The notes beneath the pieces are model-generated. The model ran no database searches, was not told the DNA's origin, and saw only the letters and a program-made list of their open reading frames with translations. From Planctomycetota bacterium (lineage in GTDB: Bacteria > Planctomycetota > Planctomycetia > Gemmatales > Gemmataceae), in assembly GCA_016191165.1 (NCBI GenBank), contig JACPPF010000096.1:1-48338 (forward strand): DNA of 48,338 nt, in the 5' to 3' direction. The position numbers and the translations under genes were made by a program. Shown here one piece after another: positions 8,657-17,469 of this stretch. Each line of letters opens with the position of its first letter. The stretch's first letter is position 1.

Positions 8657-8925
8657 ATGCATAGTCCACTCTCCTGGATAGGTAAACTTCTGCACAGGCG
8701 AGGGGCGAGCTAATACCAGTCCCCCCGCGCAAGCCGGGGATCGTTACGCCGCGCTGACCATCGAACGCCTGGAGGATCGCGTCGTGCCCAATGCCGCGCC
8801 GATGATCAACAGCGCCATGCTCGATTCGTTTTCCCCAAAAACGAACGACATCCTCACCGTCAACGTCTCCGTCAGCGATGCCGATAGCGATCCCATCCCG
8901 TTCGATTATGTTTGGAAAGTCAGGA
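8657..8925 (+). pseudogene. Broken N-terminus of a planctomycete surface protein (LEDR motif)
   Basis: ATG 8657 has AAGGAA as ribosome binding site and gives MHSPLSWIGKLLHRRGAS, then a stop inside a repeat (about 8713-8742). In another frame the sequence continues ALTIERLEDRVVPN, the characteristic segment near the N-terminus of very large planctomycete surface proteins. This is followed by a cadherin/PKD-like stretch with SVSDADSDPIPFDYVWKV. Similarity then stops at a REP-type repeat near 8925. The repeat insertion and frameshift near the start, and the truncation at the right, show that this is a remnant of a much longer gene. Confidence 0.6.
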
Positions 8926-9015
8926 AAAGGGAAAAGGTGTCAGATACAGGGTCCCGACCCCTTTCTTTTCTTTCGCCCCTCTCCCTTCTGGAGAGGGGCC
9001 GGGGGTGAGGGCCGG
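8925..9015. repeat. Compound REP-type repeat
   Basis: It begins with AAAAGGTGTCAGATACAGGGTCCCGACC and continues into CCCCTCTCC...GGAGAGGGGCCGGGGGTGAGGG (about 8976-9012), a hairpin of the same family as those at 27609 and around the DUF559 gene. It marks the point where the surface-protein remnant ends. Confidence 0.6.
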
Positions 9016-9191
9016 AACGCCGCAGCACGAACCATCCCGGCGTGGACATCGACGACTTGCAAACGTGCGAAACAAAATCGCTAGTAACGATAAGGGCGTG
9101 AAAAACCAAAAGAAACGCCGGCGTGGAAGGTCCGCGCCTTCAGCTTGAGGGGCAAGATAACTGTTCGGCGGCTGAGCCCTGCAGGAGCCGG

Positions 9192-9626
9192 CTAAATCCA
9201 ACCAACTTCCCTGAACAAATCGCCGGTCTTGAGCGCGCCGACAAATTGATCGAGTGCGTACCTTTTCGTAAATGGATTTCCCGTCGAATCGAACTTGGTG
9301 AGCCAAGGTGAATTCGTCTGCATCTCACGTTCCGTATAGTATCGGATCGCTTCGGCAAACTCTTCGCCCAGGAAGTTACTCTTGCCGGTCTCCGTGATTT
9401 TTTCATGCAGACCATGACCCATCTCGTGAGCGAGCGATTCGGGCTCGTTATTATATCCTACCTCTACCCTTCCACCGAACCAAGTCGGGCAAGGTTTGTA
9501 GTCTGCGAGGTCCACAAAAACAACGTCCTTGAACGGATACCCGGCCTCTCCATGAATACGCTTGAGGACGCAAATGGTCGCGGAGTAGCATCGGAGGAAT
9601 CGGGCCATCCACTCGCCGCGCTGCAT
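9192..9626 (-). CDS. Putative zinc metallopeptidase (HExxH), probably 5'-truncated
   Basis: The protein of about 144 residues contains SLAHEMGHGLHEKI, a zinc-binding HExxH motif, followed about 20 residues later by GEEFAEAIRYYTE. That segment could supply the third, glutamate ligand as in gluzincins. The C-terminus is FREVGWI. I used ATG 9626 (MQRGEWMARF); the open frame extends upstream to 9755 without clear homology, so the original N-terminus may be lost. The gene lies among REP repeats and remnants, with no coupled neighbour. Its substrate is unknown. Confidence 0.5.
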   Translation of the reverse strand: MQRGEWMARFLRCYSATICVLKRIHGEAGYPFKDVVFVDLADYKPCPTWFGGRVEVGYNNEPESLAHEMGHGLHEKITETGKSNFLGEEFAEAIRYYTEREMQTNSPWLTKFDSTGNPFTKRYALDQFVGALKTGDLFREVGWI

Positions 9627-9989
9627 CGTGGTTCTCCTATGTCCCAAGCGGCCAACGCCAGCCCCGGATCCTGCCGCGATGGTTTGCGATCGATTCGGCC
9701 CGCGCGTTGGCTCGTGGCAGGATTGGGGGCCGTTGAACGGAACCGGATGCCACATTCAGTTGCTTCGAGCAGACGAATGGGGCAACCTATTTTTGCTTGG
9801 GGTAATGTATCGCGATTTGCCATGCCATCGCAACGTTCGATATCCTTTTTCCACATGCAACCTTGGGAGCCATTGGATCGCTCCATTCTCCTCGCAAACA
9901 CTTTTGGTTGCTGCGCCGCTTTGCCTGGCCCGCGCGTGGCCCGGAGCGGTTTCTGAGGCGCGACGTCCAAATTTCTCTGGAAAGAGAAA
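9627..9989. other. Region with no supported gene
   Basis: Several frames are open but none shows family similarity or a credible start. A stretch at about 9757-9779 resembles 12133-12155 (19 of 23 bases), so the two may be copies of an old repeat or gene remnant. Confidence 0.35.
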
Positions 9990-10112
9990 AGGAAAGAAAA
10001 AGGGTCGGGGGTCATTGAGGAAAGAAAAAGGGTCGGGGGTCATTGATTTTTCTAGAACTGGCGACATACGAAAATCGTTGAATAATAATTGACCCCCGAC
10101 CCCTTTGTCCCT
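9990..10112. repeat. REP cluster: two direct copies and one inverted copy
   Basis: AAAGGGTCGGGGGTCATTGA occurs twice in direct orientation (about 10000-10020 and 10027-10048). An inverted counterpart AATTGACCCCCGACCCCTTT follows at about 10087-10106. REP units in inverted pairs of this type are typical of sequences mobilised by REP-associated transposases, none of which is encoded in the window. The inverted copy forms the 3' end of the coding sequence at 10052-11104. Confidence 0.7.
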
Positions 10113-11104
10113 TTGTTTCCTCGGCGAGGCTCCTCCTTCTTTTCAAGGCGCGCCAACCTGATGTCCACCAGACCGAGGCCGTTGGTCTCTGGGTGGTAAC
10201 TGAAATCTACGAGATACTTTTTTTCGAGACGATATCGATCCCATTCCTTGAATTTGAGAGGACCGAAGGCGCCGCCGCCGCCTGACTCCTCTGGTTTTCC
10301 CATCACCTTGCGCACATCGGCTCGTGTGGTTCCAAAGGCCAGCTTGTTAGGCAGCTCTCCGACAAACTGCTTGTAGCCAGACTCACCATCGGCGTAGACG
10401 CCGGCCTGAGTGAGCACGTACGGACCTTTGTGAGCACCAGGATCACCGTCCAGCACGCTTTTCTTGGTGAAGGCCAACTCGACGCCCGCTTTCTTGATTG
10501 ACACGAAGCCGCGCTCATCGCTGGGCTTGACGCGAGCCGTGCCGCCCAGCGCTTTGATCGCGGCGATCAACACCGGATCGTCCGCCGTGCGCGCCAACAA
10601 CGGACCGAAGGAGAGCAGGCCGCGGGACGGCGACCCCTTTTGCGCCGGTTTCTTTGCGGCCGGCGCGGCCTTGGGTTTGACATCATGATGCTCGAGAATG
10701 TCGTGGATTTCCTCACGAACGCCGTCTGGCGTATCACCGCGGCTGGCGGTTTCTTGCAACAGCGCCATCAGCTTGACCTTGCCGACCGTTTTGGTCCCGG
10801 CGTTGAGCATGCGATTGAACATCCGCGCGGCATACACCGACGGGGCCCGCTTCATCGAGGCGATCAGACGAGGCTCATAACCGGCCATCTTTTCCAGGGC
10901 ATGAACAACACTTTTGAGTTCCTCGCCGTCAACCTCAGGGCAGCGCTCGAAGACGCGCAAGAGCGCATCCATGCGCGCGGCCGACGGTTTTTTCTTGCTC
11001 AAGGCGTCCACGCATTCGTCCAGGCCGTCCCATGCGTCGTCACCGTCATAGGCGTCCAGCGCAGCGATTTCGCGTTCCGCAGGGTCTTTAGATTTCATAG
11101 CCAT
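10052..11104 (-). CDS. Hypothetical protein with helical-repeat N-terminus and repeat-derived C-terminal tail
   Basis: This 350-residue cytosolic protein is not recognised with certainty. Residues 1-140 are helical and acidic (ALDAYDGDDAWDGLDECVDALS and following) and resemble HEAT-like immunity proteins of polymorphic toxin systems. Residues 145-165 form an AK-rich linker. The C-terminal half is globular and beta-rich (KEWDRYRLEKKYLVDFSYHPET). The last about 22 residues, from GNKGTKGSGVNYY, are translated from the REP repeat at 10087-10112, so the native stop was probably lost when the repeat arrived. The start MAMKSKDPAER is taken at 11104. An immunity role is only a guess, with no toxin gene adjacent. 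Confidence 0.6.
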   Translation of the reverse strand: MAMKSKDPAEREIAALDAYDGDDAWDGLDECVDALSKKKPSAARMDALLRVFERCPEVDGEELKSVVHALEKMAGYEPRLIASMKRAPSVYAARMFNRMLNAGTKTVGKVKLMALLQETASRGDTPDGVREEIHDILEHHDVKPKAAPAAKKPAQKGSPSRGLLSFGPLLARTADDPVLIAAIKALGGTARVKPSDERGFVSIKKAGVELAFTKKSVLDGDPGAHKGPYVLTQAGVYADGESGYKQFVGELPNKLAFGTTRADVRKVMGKPEESGGGGAFGPLKFKEWDRYRLEKKYLVDFSYHPETNGLGLVDIRLARLEKKEEPRRGNKGTKGSGVNYYSTIFVCRQF

Positions 11105-11254
11105 GAACTCGCAGGTTTGTTAGCCGAACGAACGCACACGCTAACTTCCCGGGCCGGCTGCAAGGAACGTGATGTCTCGAAAAACCGCAATGCCGGCCCG
11201 GGCAAGTGAAACGCCCTGGTTCGGGGTTTTCTACTCAAGCGGGCAACGGAATCA

Positions 11255-11746
11255 TCAGAAAGTATACTGCCCCTCGTTGATTGCCTGACGCGCCTTCTTG
11301 GTGATTCGGCGATTCTTCCACACAACCGTGTTGTCGCGAATCACCTTGCACACCTTGTCGCCCCACTTCAGGAAATCCTTGTCAGCGTATACCCATTCCA
11401 TTTTGTCGTTCACATAGCTCGTTTCAAACTCCAACCAATTGTACTCCAGGCGTGATTCCTTCAGAACGCGTCCTATCCAGTACGTCAGGATTTGCGACCT
11501 CGACGCCAAGATCCTGCAGCGACGCGGCGATCGCTGAAAGTAGATCTTCGCCTTTGGCTGCGCCAGCGCGAGCGCGGTTCCAACCTTCCGCCTCGGAATG
11601 AAGTCTTCGAGGGGAATCGCCACGAGTTTCTTGCGCGTGGCCGCTTCGAATTTCGGAAACACGACCGTCTCGCGCACGGAGGCGATGAGGCGAAGAAAAA
11701 ACTCCCCTTCCTCCGGAAGCCGAAAGAAGCTCACGTGCCTTGCCAT
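11255..11746 (-). CDS. Hypothetical protein (163 aa)
   Basis: The family is not recognised. The protein starts MARHVSFFRLPEEGEFFLRLIASV and is basic in its middle (residues 70-90, QRSPRRCRILASR). It contains an aromatic-rich segment LEYNWLEFETSYVNDKMEWVYADKDFLKWGDKV and ends ARQAINEGQYTF. It has no signal peptide or membrane segment. It lies 150 bases after the start of the gene at 10052-11104 on the same strand and could be co-transcribed with it. Five GCCGGC palindromes at about 20-bp spacing lie just upstream of the start (11797-11882) and may regulate it. Confidence 0.6.
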   Translation of the reverse strand: MARHVSFFRLPEEGEFFLRLIASVRETVVFPKFEAATRKKLVAIPLEDFIPRRKVGTALALAQPKAKIYFQRSPRRCRILASRSQILTYWIGRVLKESRLEYNWLEFETSYVNDKMEWVYADKDFLKWGDKVCKVIRDNTVVWKNRRITKKARQAINEGQYTF

Positions 11747-11796
11747 TGTCGCACCATCTGTCTCGCCAAGCCGAACGGGTGATTAGACCTCCCGGC

Positions 11797-11882
11797 GCCG
11801 GCAGACTATGGAAATGCCGGCACGCTATTTCGCGGCGCCGGCTCGCTTTTTCAGGTTGCCGGCACGATATCACCTCGCCGGC
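11797..11882. promoter_or_regulatory. Array of five GCCGGC palindromes spaced 19-21-21-19 bp
   Basis: GCCGGC occurs at 11797, 11816, 11837, 11858 and 11877. Bases after each site are partly conserved (consensus GCCGGCACGCTAT), so these are degenerate direct repeats of about 20 bp. They lie 50-135 bases upstream of the minus-strand gene starting at 11746. Regular two-helical-turn spacing suggests cooperative protein binding; the protein is unknown. Confidence 0.4.
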
Positions 11883-12264
11883 GGCCGATTTCAGGGCTAT
11901 TGGAATCCTACCGAACGGAGATGTCAAGGATTTTTTTTCCTGTTTCCCCTGCGCGTAATCGTAAGCTTTTGTGCACTGGAATCGAGTTCTTCCATTCAGC
12001 GGTTGCGAATCGAACTTGCCTCAAGGTGACTGCACGCCCCACGAGGTTCCTTTGGGCGCGAACAACGCGCCGACACTGGATCAATTCGACAAGTCGCCAC
12101 GTTTATTCTGGTACAACGGGCGCATGGATGCAATGTCGGTTGCTCGAAGCCGACGAATGGGCCCATACCCCCCGTTCCGTGAGAAGTCCTCAAGAAAATC
12201 GCGGCAAACAACGACTCCGCACGGACTTGCGACGCGATTACGACTTTTCACTTATTCCAGGCCG
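11883..12264. other. Intergenic region without recognised gene
   Basis: No supported gene. A segment at about 12133-12155 partly matches 9757-9779. The open frames here have unusual composition and no known domain. Confidence 0.35.
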
Positions 12265-13506
12265 TTATTCGTAGCGTAGCGCTTCGATCGGGTCGAGACG
12301 GCTGGCGCGGCGGGCGGGGTAGTAGCCGAAGAAGATGCCCACCGACGCGGCGAAGCCGAGGGCGACCAGGGCGGCGGGGAGCGAGACGACGAAGGGCCAT
12401 TTCGAGCTGGGCAGGAGAACGTTGATGAGCCAGGTGATGCCGGCGGACGCCCCGTAGCCCAGGGCGATGCCGATGATGCCGCCGATGGAAGATAGCACGA
12501 CCGATTCGACGAGGAACTGGCGCAGGATGTCGCGTGGCCTGGCGCCGAGGGCCATGCGGATGCCGATCTCGCGGGTGCGCTCGGTGACGGAGACGAGCAT
12601 GATGTTCATGATGCCGACGCCGCCGACGACCAGCGAGATGGCGGCGATGGCGGACAGCATCGCGGTGAGGGTGCCGGTGATGATGTTGAGCACGTTGGCG
12701 ACCTCGGCGGTGTTGCGGACCTCGAAGTCCGCGGGTTCGCCGGGCAAGATGCGGTGGCGCTGCATGAGCAGGGTGCGGATCTCGCGTTCCGCCTGGCTGG
12801 AGAGCGCCTCGCTGCGCGCGGACACCAGGATCAAGCCGACGTTTTTGAAAGCGGAGCCTTGCAGACGCTTGCGGACCGTGGTGAAGGGCATCAGGAGGAT
12901 GTTATCTTGATCCTGTCCGACGAGGTTCGCGCCCTTGGGGATCAAGACGCCGATGACGCGGAACGGGATGTTCTTGACGCGAATCTGCTGACCAATCGGG
13001 TCAGCGTCCGCGAAAAGCTGATTGGCGAGGGTGTTGCCAATGACGCAGACGCGCGCGGCACTGGTGACATCGCGCTGGGAGAAGAAGTCGCCGCGCGCCA
13101 TCGGCCAGGCACGGACGATGGGGTAGTCGGCGCCGACGCCGACCATTTCGTTGGGTTTCCAGTTGATATTCCCGCCGATGACCTGGCCGCTGGTGCCGAT
13201 GAGCGGCGAAACGGCGAGCACGGACGGACATTCCTCGGCAATGGCGGTCGTGTCTTCCTCGGTCAACGTCATCGCGATATTCTGCCGAACCCCGCCGCTC
13301 TGGCTGGTGGCGGGCAAAACCACGATCACGTTGGAGCCGAGGTTCTGGAATTGATTGCGCACCAGTTGCGACGCGCCCTGTCCAATCGACACCATCGTGG
13401 TCACGGCGGCGATGCCGATGACGACGCCGAGGATGGTCAGACCGGAACGCATCTTGTTCTTGGCGAGCGTTCGCAGGGAGATGAGGATCAGGTCGTAGAG
13501 GTTCAT
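12265..13506 (-). CDS. ABC transporter permease, MacB/FtsX type
   Basis: This 413-residue membrane protein has the MacB-type topology: an N-terminal transmembrane helix (about 20-42, SGLTILGVVIGIAAVTTMVSIG) and a large periplasmic domain (about 45-280). Three C-terminal helices follow (about 285-310, 335-360, 375-400) within an FtsX domain containing TERTREIGIRMALGARPRDIL. It ends YYPARRASRLDPIEALRYE, the usual C-terminus. It lacks the ATPase domain that is fused in true MacB, so a separate ATP-binding subunit is needed, and none is encoded nearby. The downstream-oriented pair with the adaptor gene at 13584-14819 suggests a tripartite-like exporter of peptides, lipids or drugs. Confidence 0.9.
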   Translation of the reverse strand: MNLYDLILISLRTLAKNKMRSGLTILGVVIGIAAVTTMVSIGQGASQLVRNQFQNLGSNVIVVLPATSQSGGVRQNIAMTLTEEDTTAIAEECPSVLAVSPLIGTSGQVIGGNINWKPNEMVGVGADYPIVRAWPMARGDFFSQRDVTSAARVCVIGNTLANQLFADADPIGQQIRVKNIPFRVIGVLIPKGANLVGQDQDNILLMPFTTVRKRLQGSAFKNVGLILVSARSEALSSQAEREIRTLLMQRHRILPGEPADFEVRNTAEVANVLNIITGTLTAMLSAIAAISLVVGGVGIMNIMLVSVTERTREIGIRMALGARPRDILRQFLVESVVLSSIGGIIGIALGYGASAGITWLINVLLPSSKWPFVVSLPAALVALGFAASVGIFFGYYPARRASRLDPIEALRYE

Positions 13507-13515
13507 AGGGATTAC

Positions 13516-13583
13516 GCGTTACCAGCCCGCAGCGCAAGGGTTGGCCTTGGCGCCCCCCGTCGCTGGCGCTCCGGGCTCGTTGG
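13516..13583. repeat. Dispersed ACCAGCCC-type palindromic repeat
   Basis: It begins GTTACCAGCCCGCAGCGCAAGG and ends GGCGCTCCGGGCTCGTTGG, an imperfect inverted repeat between the adaptor and permease genes. Related copies lie at 17230, 24004 (inside a gene), 42454 and, shortened, at 8713. Confidence 0.6.
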
Positions 13584-14819
13584 CTATTTCCTCGCTTCCA
13601 TGCCAGTCACGATCAACTGGCCTTCAGTCAACTCGCTTTCCAGGATCTCGGCGTACTGGCTTTCCATCAAGCCGAGCTTGACGGGGACGGCGCGAAGGAA
13701 GCGTTCCTCCTGGGCCCAAACGACGCGATTGAATCGGCTGCGGGCGGCGTTTGCCTTGTCCTTGGCGCTACGGCGCGTGCCGGTTTCGGTCGGGGTGATG
13801 ACGGCCTCGACGTAGTGGCGATCCTCGGGCCGAACCTGGGCCGGCTGGGGTTGAAACCGCAACGCGATGGCGGGCAGGCGAAGCACATCGTCCTTGGCCT
13901 CGATCTGAAACGAGATGTTCGCGGTCATGCCAGGCCGCAGTTTCAGGCCGGGGTTTGGCGTCTCGATGACGACGGGGTAGGTCACGACGTTCTGGGTGGT
14001 CGTCGAACTGTTGCGGATCTGGTAGATCTTGCCCTCGAAAAGGTCGTTCGGATAGGCATCGACCGTGAACTTGACGGCCATGCCTTTTTCGGTGGCCGAG
14101 CGGATCATGCCGATGTCGGCCTCGTCCACGGAAGCGAAGATGTGCATGTGCTTTTCCATGTCAGGCGCGACGACGAAGAGTTCCGCGGTCTGAAACGAAG
14201 AGACGACGGTTTGCCCGGGATCGACCTTGCGCTCGATGATAAGACCGGAGACGGGCGAACGTATTTCCGTGAAAATCAGGTTGGTCTCGGAGTTCGTGAG
14301 CGTCGCCTTGGCCTGAGCGATGGAGGCCACGGCCAGGTCTTTCTGGGCCTCGAGCGCCATCCTGGAAAAGCGAAACTGGTCCATTTCCTGATCGGAAAGG
14401 TAGTCGGGGTTGATGGCCACGAGCTTCCTGGCCCGGCCCTCATTGTTCTTGGCCTGTTGCAGGAGAGCCTCGATCCGGGCGAGGTCTGCTTTTTGGACCT
14501 TGAGGAAGGCCTCGTCGCGCCGCACGGCTGCCTGAAAAAGACGCGGGTCGATCCGGGCCAGCAGTTCGTTCTTCTTGACCACGCTGTTGAAATCGACGAG
14601 GACCTCCAGCATCGGGCCGGACGTGAATGCGCCGACCGAGACGGATCGCACGGGCTTGACAGTGCCCGTGGAATTGACCATCGTCTCGACGCGGCCACGG
14701 GAAACCGCGACGGTGAGGAATTTGGGCCCCGGGCGTTCGAGCCAACCGCGTTGGTACGCCACGGTGGAGCCGCCAACCAGAACCAAGACGATGATGAATG
14801 CGATGAGCCAAAAACGCAT
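13584..14819 (-). CDS. Membrane-fusion (HlyD/MacA-like) efflux adaptor
   Basis: This 411-residue protein has one N-terminal membrane anchor (about 2-25, RFWLIAFIIVLVLVGGSTVAY) and a biotinyl-lipoyl-like half motif (SVGAFTSGPMLEVLVDFNSVVKKNELLARID). A long helical hairpin (about 95-165) follows, then the second lipoyl half IRSPVSGLIIERKVDPGQTV and a beta-barrel with KLRPGMTANISFQIEA. It links an inner-membrane transporter to the envelope. ATG 14819 is chosen over the longer frame to 14882 because GGGAG precedes it and the anchor begins there. A repeat of 68 bases separates it from the permease gene on the same strand, and the two were probably one operon. Confidence 0.88.
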   Translation of the reverse strand: MRFWLIAFIIVLVLVGGSTVAYQRGWLERPGPKFLTVAVSRGRVETMVNSTGTVKPVRSVSVGAFTSGPMLEVLVDFNSVVKKNELLARIDPRLFQAAVRRDEAFLKVQKADLARIEALLQQAKNNEGRARKLVAINPDYLSDQEMDQFRFSRMALEAQKDLAVASIAQAKATLTNSETNLIFTEIRSPVSGLIIERKVDPGQTVVSSFQTAELFVVAPDMEKHMHIFASVDEADIGMIRSATEKGMAVKFTVDAYPNDLFEGKIYQIRNSSTTTQNVVTYPVVIETPNPGLKLRPGMTANISFQIEAKDDVLRLPAIALRFQPQPAQVRPEDRHYVEAVITPTETGTRRSAKDKANAARSRFNRVVWAQEERFLRAVPVKLGLMESQYAEILESELTEGQLIVTGMEARK

Positions 14820-15001
14820 GAAGCTCCCTCGGAAAAAGGCTCGTGGGATTCCCTCAGCATAGGCGACCGATTCGCCGCGCACAAGGCCAGGGTCAGGTTT
14901 GCGTGAAACTCACTCGGCAGCCTCTTGCCAGCGACGGGCAAGGTTGGCTATGATCGTTTTTGGGACAACTTCGGTCGATCTCGTGGCCACGGGGCAATCG
15001 C

Positions 15002-17221
15002 ATGGCAAAAGCCTCACTGTATCCGCCGAACCCAGTGGACGTTCCCGAGGAACTCACCCAGCCAACGTCGCAATACAAGACGCAGACGCTGATGGTGCTG
15101 CTTGCGCTGGGGCTGTTCTTTTTCCTTTACTTCGGCCTGATGTTCTTCTGCGTCCTTTTTGCGTTGTGGGCGGTGTTCCTTTGTCCTTTTGAACAGCGCC
15201 CGGGCGGATTTCCCTGGCCATTGGTCAAGGTGTTTTCCCTGGTCATGTGCGTGCCCTTCGGCATTCTCTTCATTTATCTGTTGAAAAACTTGTTCAAATT
15301 CGAACGCGCCAAGAAAGAATTCTTGATCGAGGTTTTCGAGGACGAACACCCGAAGCTTTTTCAATTCATCACCCAGGTGTGCGCCGATGTCGGCGCCCCG
15401 ATTCCGAAACACGTTTATGTCGATTACGCCGTCAACGCCGCCGCCATGCCGGACACGACCTCGCTGTTTCACATGTTCATGCCGACGGGGAAGAGTCTGT
15501 TGATCGGCCTGGGGTTGCTCAACTGCATCAACCTGACCGAATTCAAGGCGATGCTGGCCCATGAGTTTGGCCACTTTTCGCAGAAGACGATGAAGATTGG
15601 CACCTACGTCTACACGGTCCACCGCATCCTTTACCAGATCGTCTACGGCGAAGATTTTTTTGATCGGTTCATCATCGGCTGGTCGCATGTCGATCCGCGC
15701 ATTGCCTGGCCCGCCTACATCGTCCGGGCGGTGTTGTGGTGCTTGCGAAAGGTGCTCGGGCTGCTCTGGTATGTCGTTGTTTTTTTTGATCGCGCCCTGA
15801 GCCGGCAGATGGAATTCAACGCCGACTTGATCGCCGTCAGCCTCACCGGGAGCGACGCCCCGGTGCACCTGCTCTATCGTTGCCATTTCGCGGATGCCTG
15901 TTTTGGCCAGGCGATTGACGACCTGCGCATTGCGATGTCGCATCACCTTTACACGAGCGACCTCTTCTATCATCAAAGTGCCGCCGCCGGCATCCTGCGG
16001 ACCAAGAACAAAGATCCGCGCCTGGGCGAACCGCCCATCCTGCCGGCAAACGCCAAGGACACCACCGAGGTTTTTGAGGAGGACGACGACAAGGTTGCGC
16101 AAATGTGGCAAACCCACCCATCTGGCTACGACCGCGAGCAAAACGCCAAAGCGCATTACATTCGCACGGAATTCGACGAGCGTTCGCCGTGGCTTCTTTT
16201 TGACAACGTCGAAGACCTGCGCGAGCGAGTCACCTACAAGTTTTATCGCTTCTACTTCAAAATTCCCAAGGACGTCGTCCTCGCCGACCCGGAAGAAGTC
16301 CAGGGATTCATCGACGACGAACACGCGGACCGCACCTATGATCCGCGCTACCAGGGGTTGTACGACAATCGCAATCTCCTCATCACCGACCTTAACGACC
16401 TTGCCAAGGACGGCGCGAAGCAGCCCTGGAGCATCACCGAACTTGGCCAAACTCACGCGACGCTCTACAACGCGGAGGTCAAGCATCGTTCGCAGCTCTA
16501 CTACAAACGCCTGGAGGAGTTTCATTTCCTCAACGCGGTCCAGAATGACTGGATTCGCGTCAAGGACGACGAGCTGGAGTTCCGCGGCGAAATCTACGAG
16601 CCCGACGACGCCAAGCGACTCTTCAAAAAGGTTGACAAGGAGCTCAAAAAAGACAACCGCTGGATCGAGGAGCAAGATTGCCGAGTTTTCATGACCTATT
16701 TCCAGATGGCGCTGCACATCAATCAGGAGGTCGCCAACGAACTCTACCGGCGTTACGATTTCCACCTCAAGCTGCAAGACATCTGGTTCGAGCTGCAAAA
16801 ACAAAAGCCCCCCATCGATGCGGCGATCGCGTTTTTGAATTCGCAGGAATCCAGCCAGATGCAACCGCATCACTTTCAGGAATTGCTGGACATCTTCCGC
16901 GAGGCCCACAAAACCATGAAGGGCATGTTGCGCACCGCCAAGGACATGGACCTACCTGCCCTGAAGAACCTGCCCGCCGGACAACCTCTGCGGCCATTCC
17001 TTCTCGAGAAGAATCTGATCGACGGCCTGAGCAAGTACGAGCGTTCCATCACCGTGCGGTGGGTTAACCGGTTATTGGACCAATATCACGAGATGAAGGG
17101 TAAGGTGGATCGGATCCATTTCAAGAGCCTGGCCGGCATCCTGGCCCTGCAAGAAAAAATTGGCAGCGAATGTACGCGCCGGTGGTCCAGCCTGCCCGCA
17201 GTCAAGCCGGTCGAGCGTTAG
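15002..17221 (+). CDS. Membrane-bound M48-family metallopeptidase, long form
   Basis: This 739-residue protein has two N-terminal transmembrane segments (about residues 28-60 and 75-100). The M48 peptidase domain follows, with the zinc motif HEFGH at 187-191 in AMLAHEFGHFSQKTM and the third ligand Glu271 in QMEFNADLIAV. A further hydrophobic stretch around 245-262 precedes that glutamate. A C-terminal region of more than 400 residues, not part of ordinary HtpX/Ste24 proteases, has many Asp/Glu/Lys residues. It probably acts in envelope protein quality control. ATG 15002 is preferred; TTG 14960 would extend the N-terminus by 14 residues without improving it. Confidence 0.8.
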   Translation: MAKASLYPPNPVDVPEELTQPTSQYKTQTLMVLLALGLFFFLYFGLMFFCVLFALWAVFLCPFEQRPGGFPWPLVKVFSLVMCVPFGILFIYLLKNLFKFERAKKEFLIEVFEDEHPKLFQFITQVCADVGAPIPKHVYVDYAVNAAAMPDTTSLFHMFMPTGKSLLIGLGLLNCINLTEFKAMLAHEFGHFSQKTMKIGTYVYTVHRILYQIVYGEDFFDRFIIGWSHVDPRIAWPAYIVRAVLWCLRKVLGLLWYVVVFFDRALSRQMEFNADLIAVSLTGSDAPVHLLYRCHFADACFGQAIDDLRIAMSHHLYTSDLFYHQSAAAGILRTKNKDPRLGEPPILPANAKDTTEVFEEDDDKVAQMWQTHPSGYDREQNAKAHYIRTEFDERSPWLLFDNVEDLRERVTYKFYRFYFKIPKDVVLADPEEVQGFIDDEHADRTYDPRYQGLYDNRNLLITDLNDLAKDGAKQPWSITELGQTHATLYNAEVKHRSQLYYKRLEEFHFLNAVQNDWIRVKDDELEFRGEIYEPDDAKRLFKKVDKELKKDNRWIEEQDCRVFMTYFQMALHINQEVANELYRRYDFHLKLQDIWFELQKQKPPIDAAIAFLNSQESSQMQPHHFQELLDIFREAHKTMKGMLRTAKDMDLPALKNLPAGQPLRPFLLEKNLIDGLSKYERSITVRWVNRLLDQYHEMKGKVDRIHFKSLAGILALQEKIGSECTRRWSSLPAVKPVER

Positions 17222-17229
17222 GGAGTCAA

Positions 17230-17287
17230 TACCAGCCCCACACGCAAGCGTGGGGGCGGTCCCCGAGCTTGCGCTCGGGGCTGGTGC
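17230..17287. repeat. Double-hairpin palindromic repeat (ACCAGCCCCAC family)
   Basis: CCCCACACGCAAGCGTGGGG and CCCCGAGCTTGCGCTCGGGG are two back-to-back hairpins enclosed by ACCAGCC / GGCTGGT. The same design occurs in frame inside the DUF1553 gene at 24004-24063. It may also serve as a transcription end point for the M48 gene. Confidence 0.75.
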
Positions 17288-17469
17288 CACTTCACTCTTG
17301 TACGATTTTTTCTGGAACCTTTTTTGTGCCATTTCCGTCAAAGCCTCAACAGGCAGGGAAAAAAAGAGATAAGCTAAACCTTGACACGCTCGGAGAATTC
17401 GGCAAAACTAATCCTGTCACCAGGTTCGGTCGGGCCGGGTGAAGTTCTACCAAGAAAGCGGGTGTTTAG

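Noticed and set aside
9990-10112. CRISPR-like repeat array
   Set aside because: Only two direct units and one inverted unit, with no regular spacers and no cas genes. This is a REP cluster.
12754-14906. Long plus-strand open frames opposite the exporter genes
   Set aside because: They are complements of well-recognised permease and adaptor genes in GC-rich DNA.
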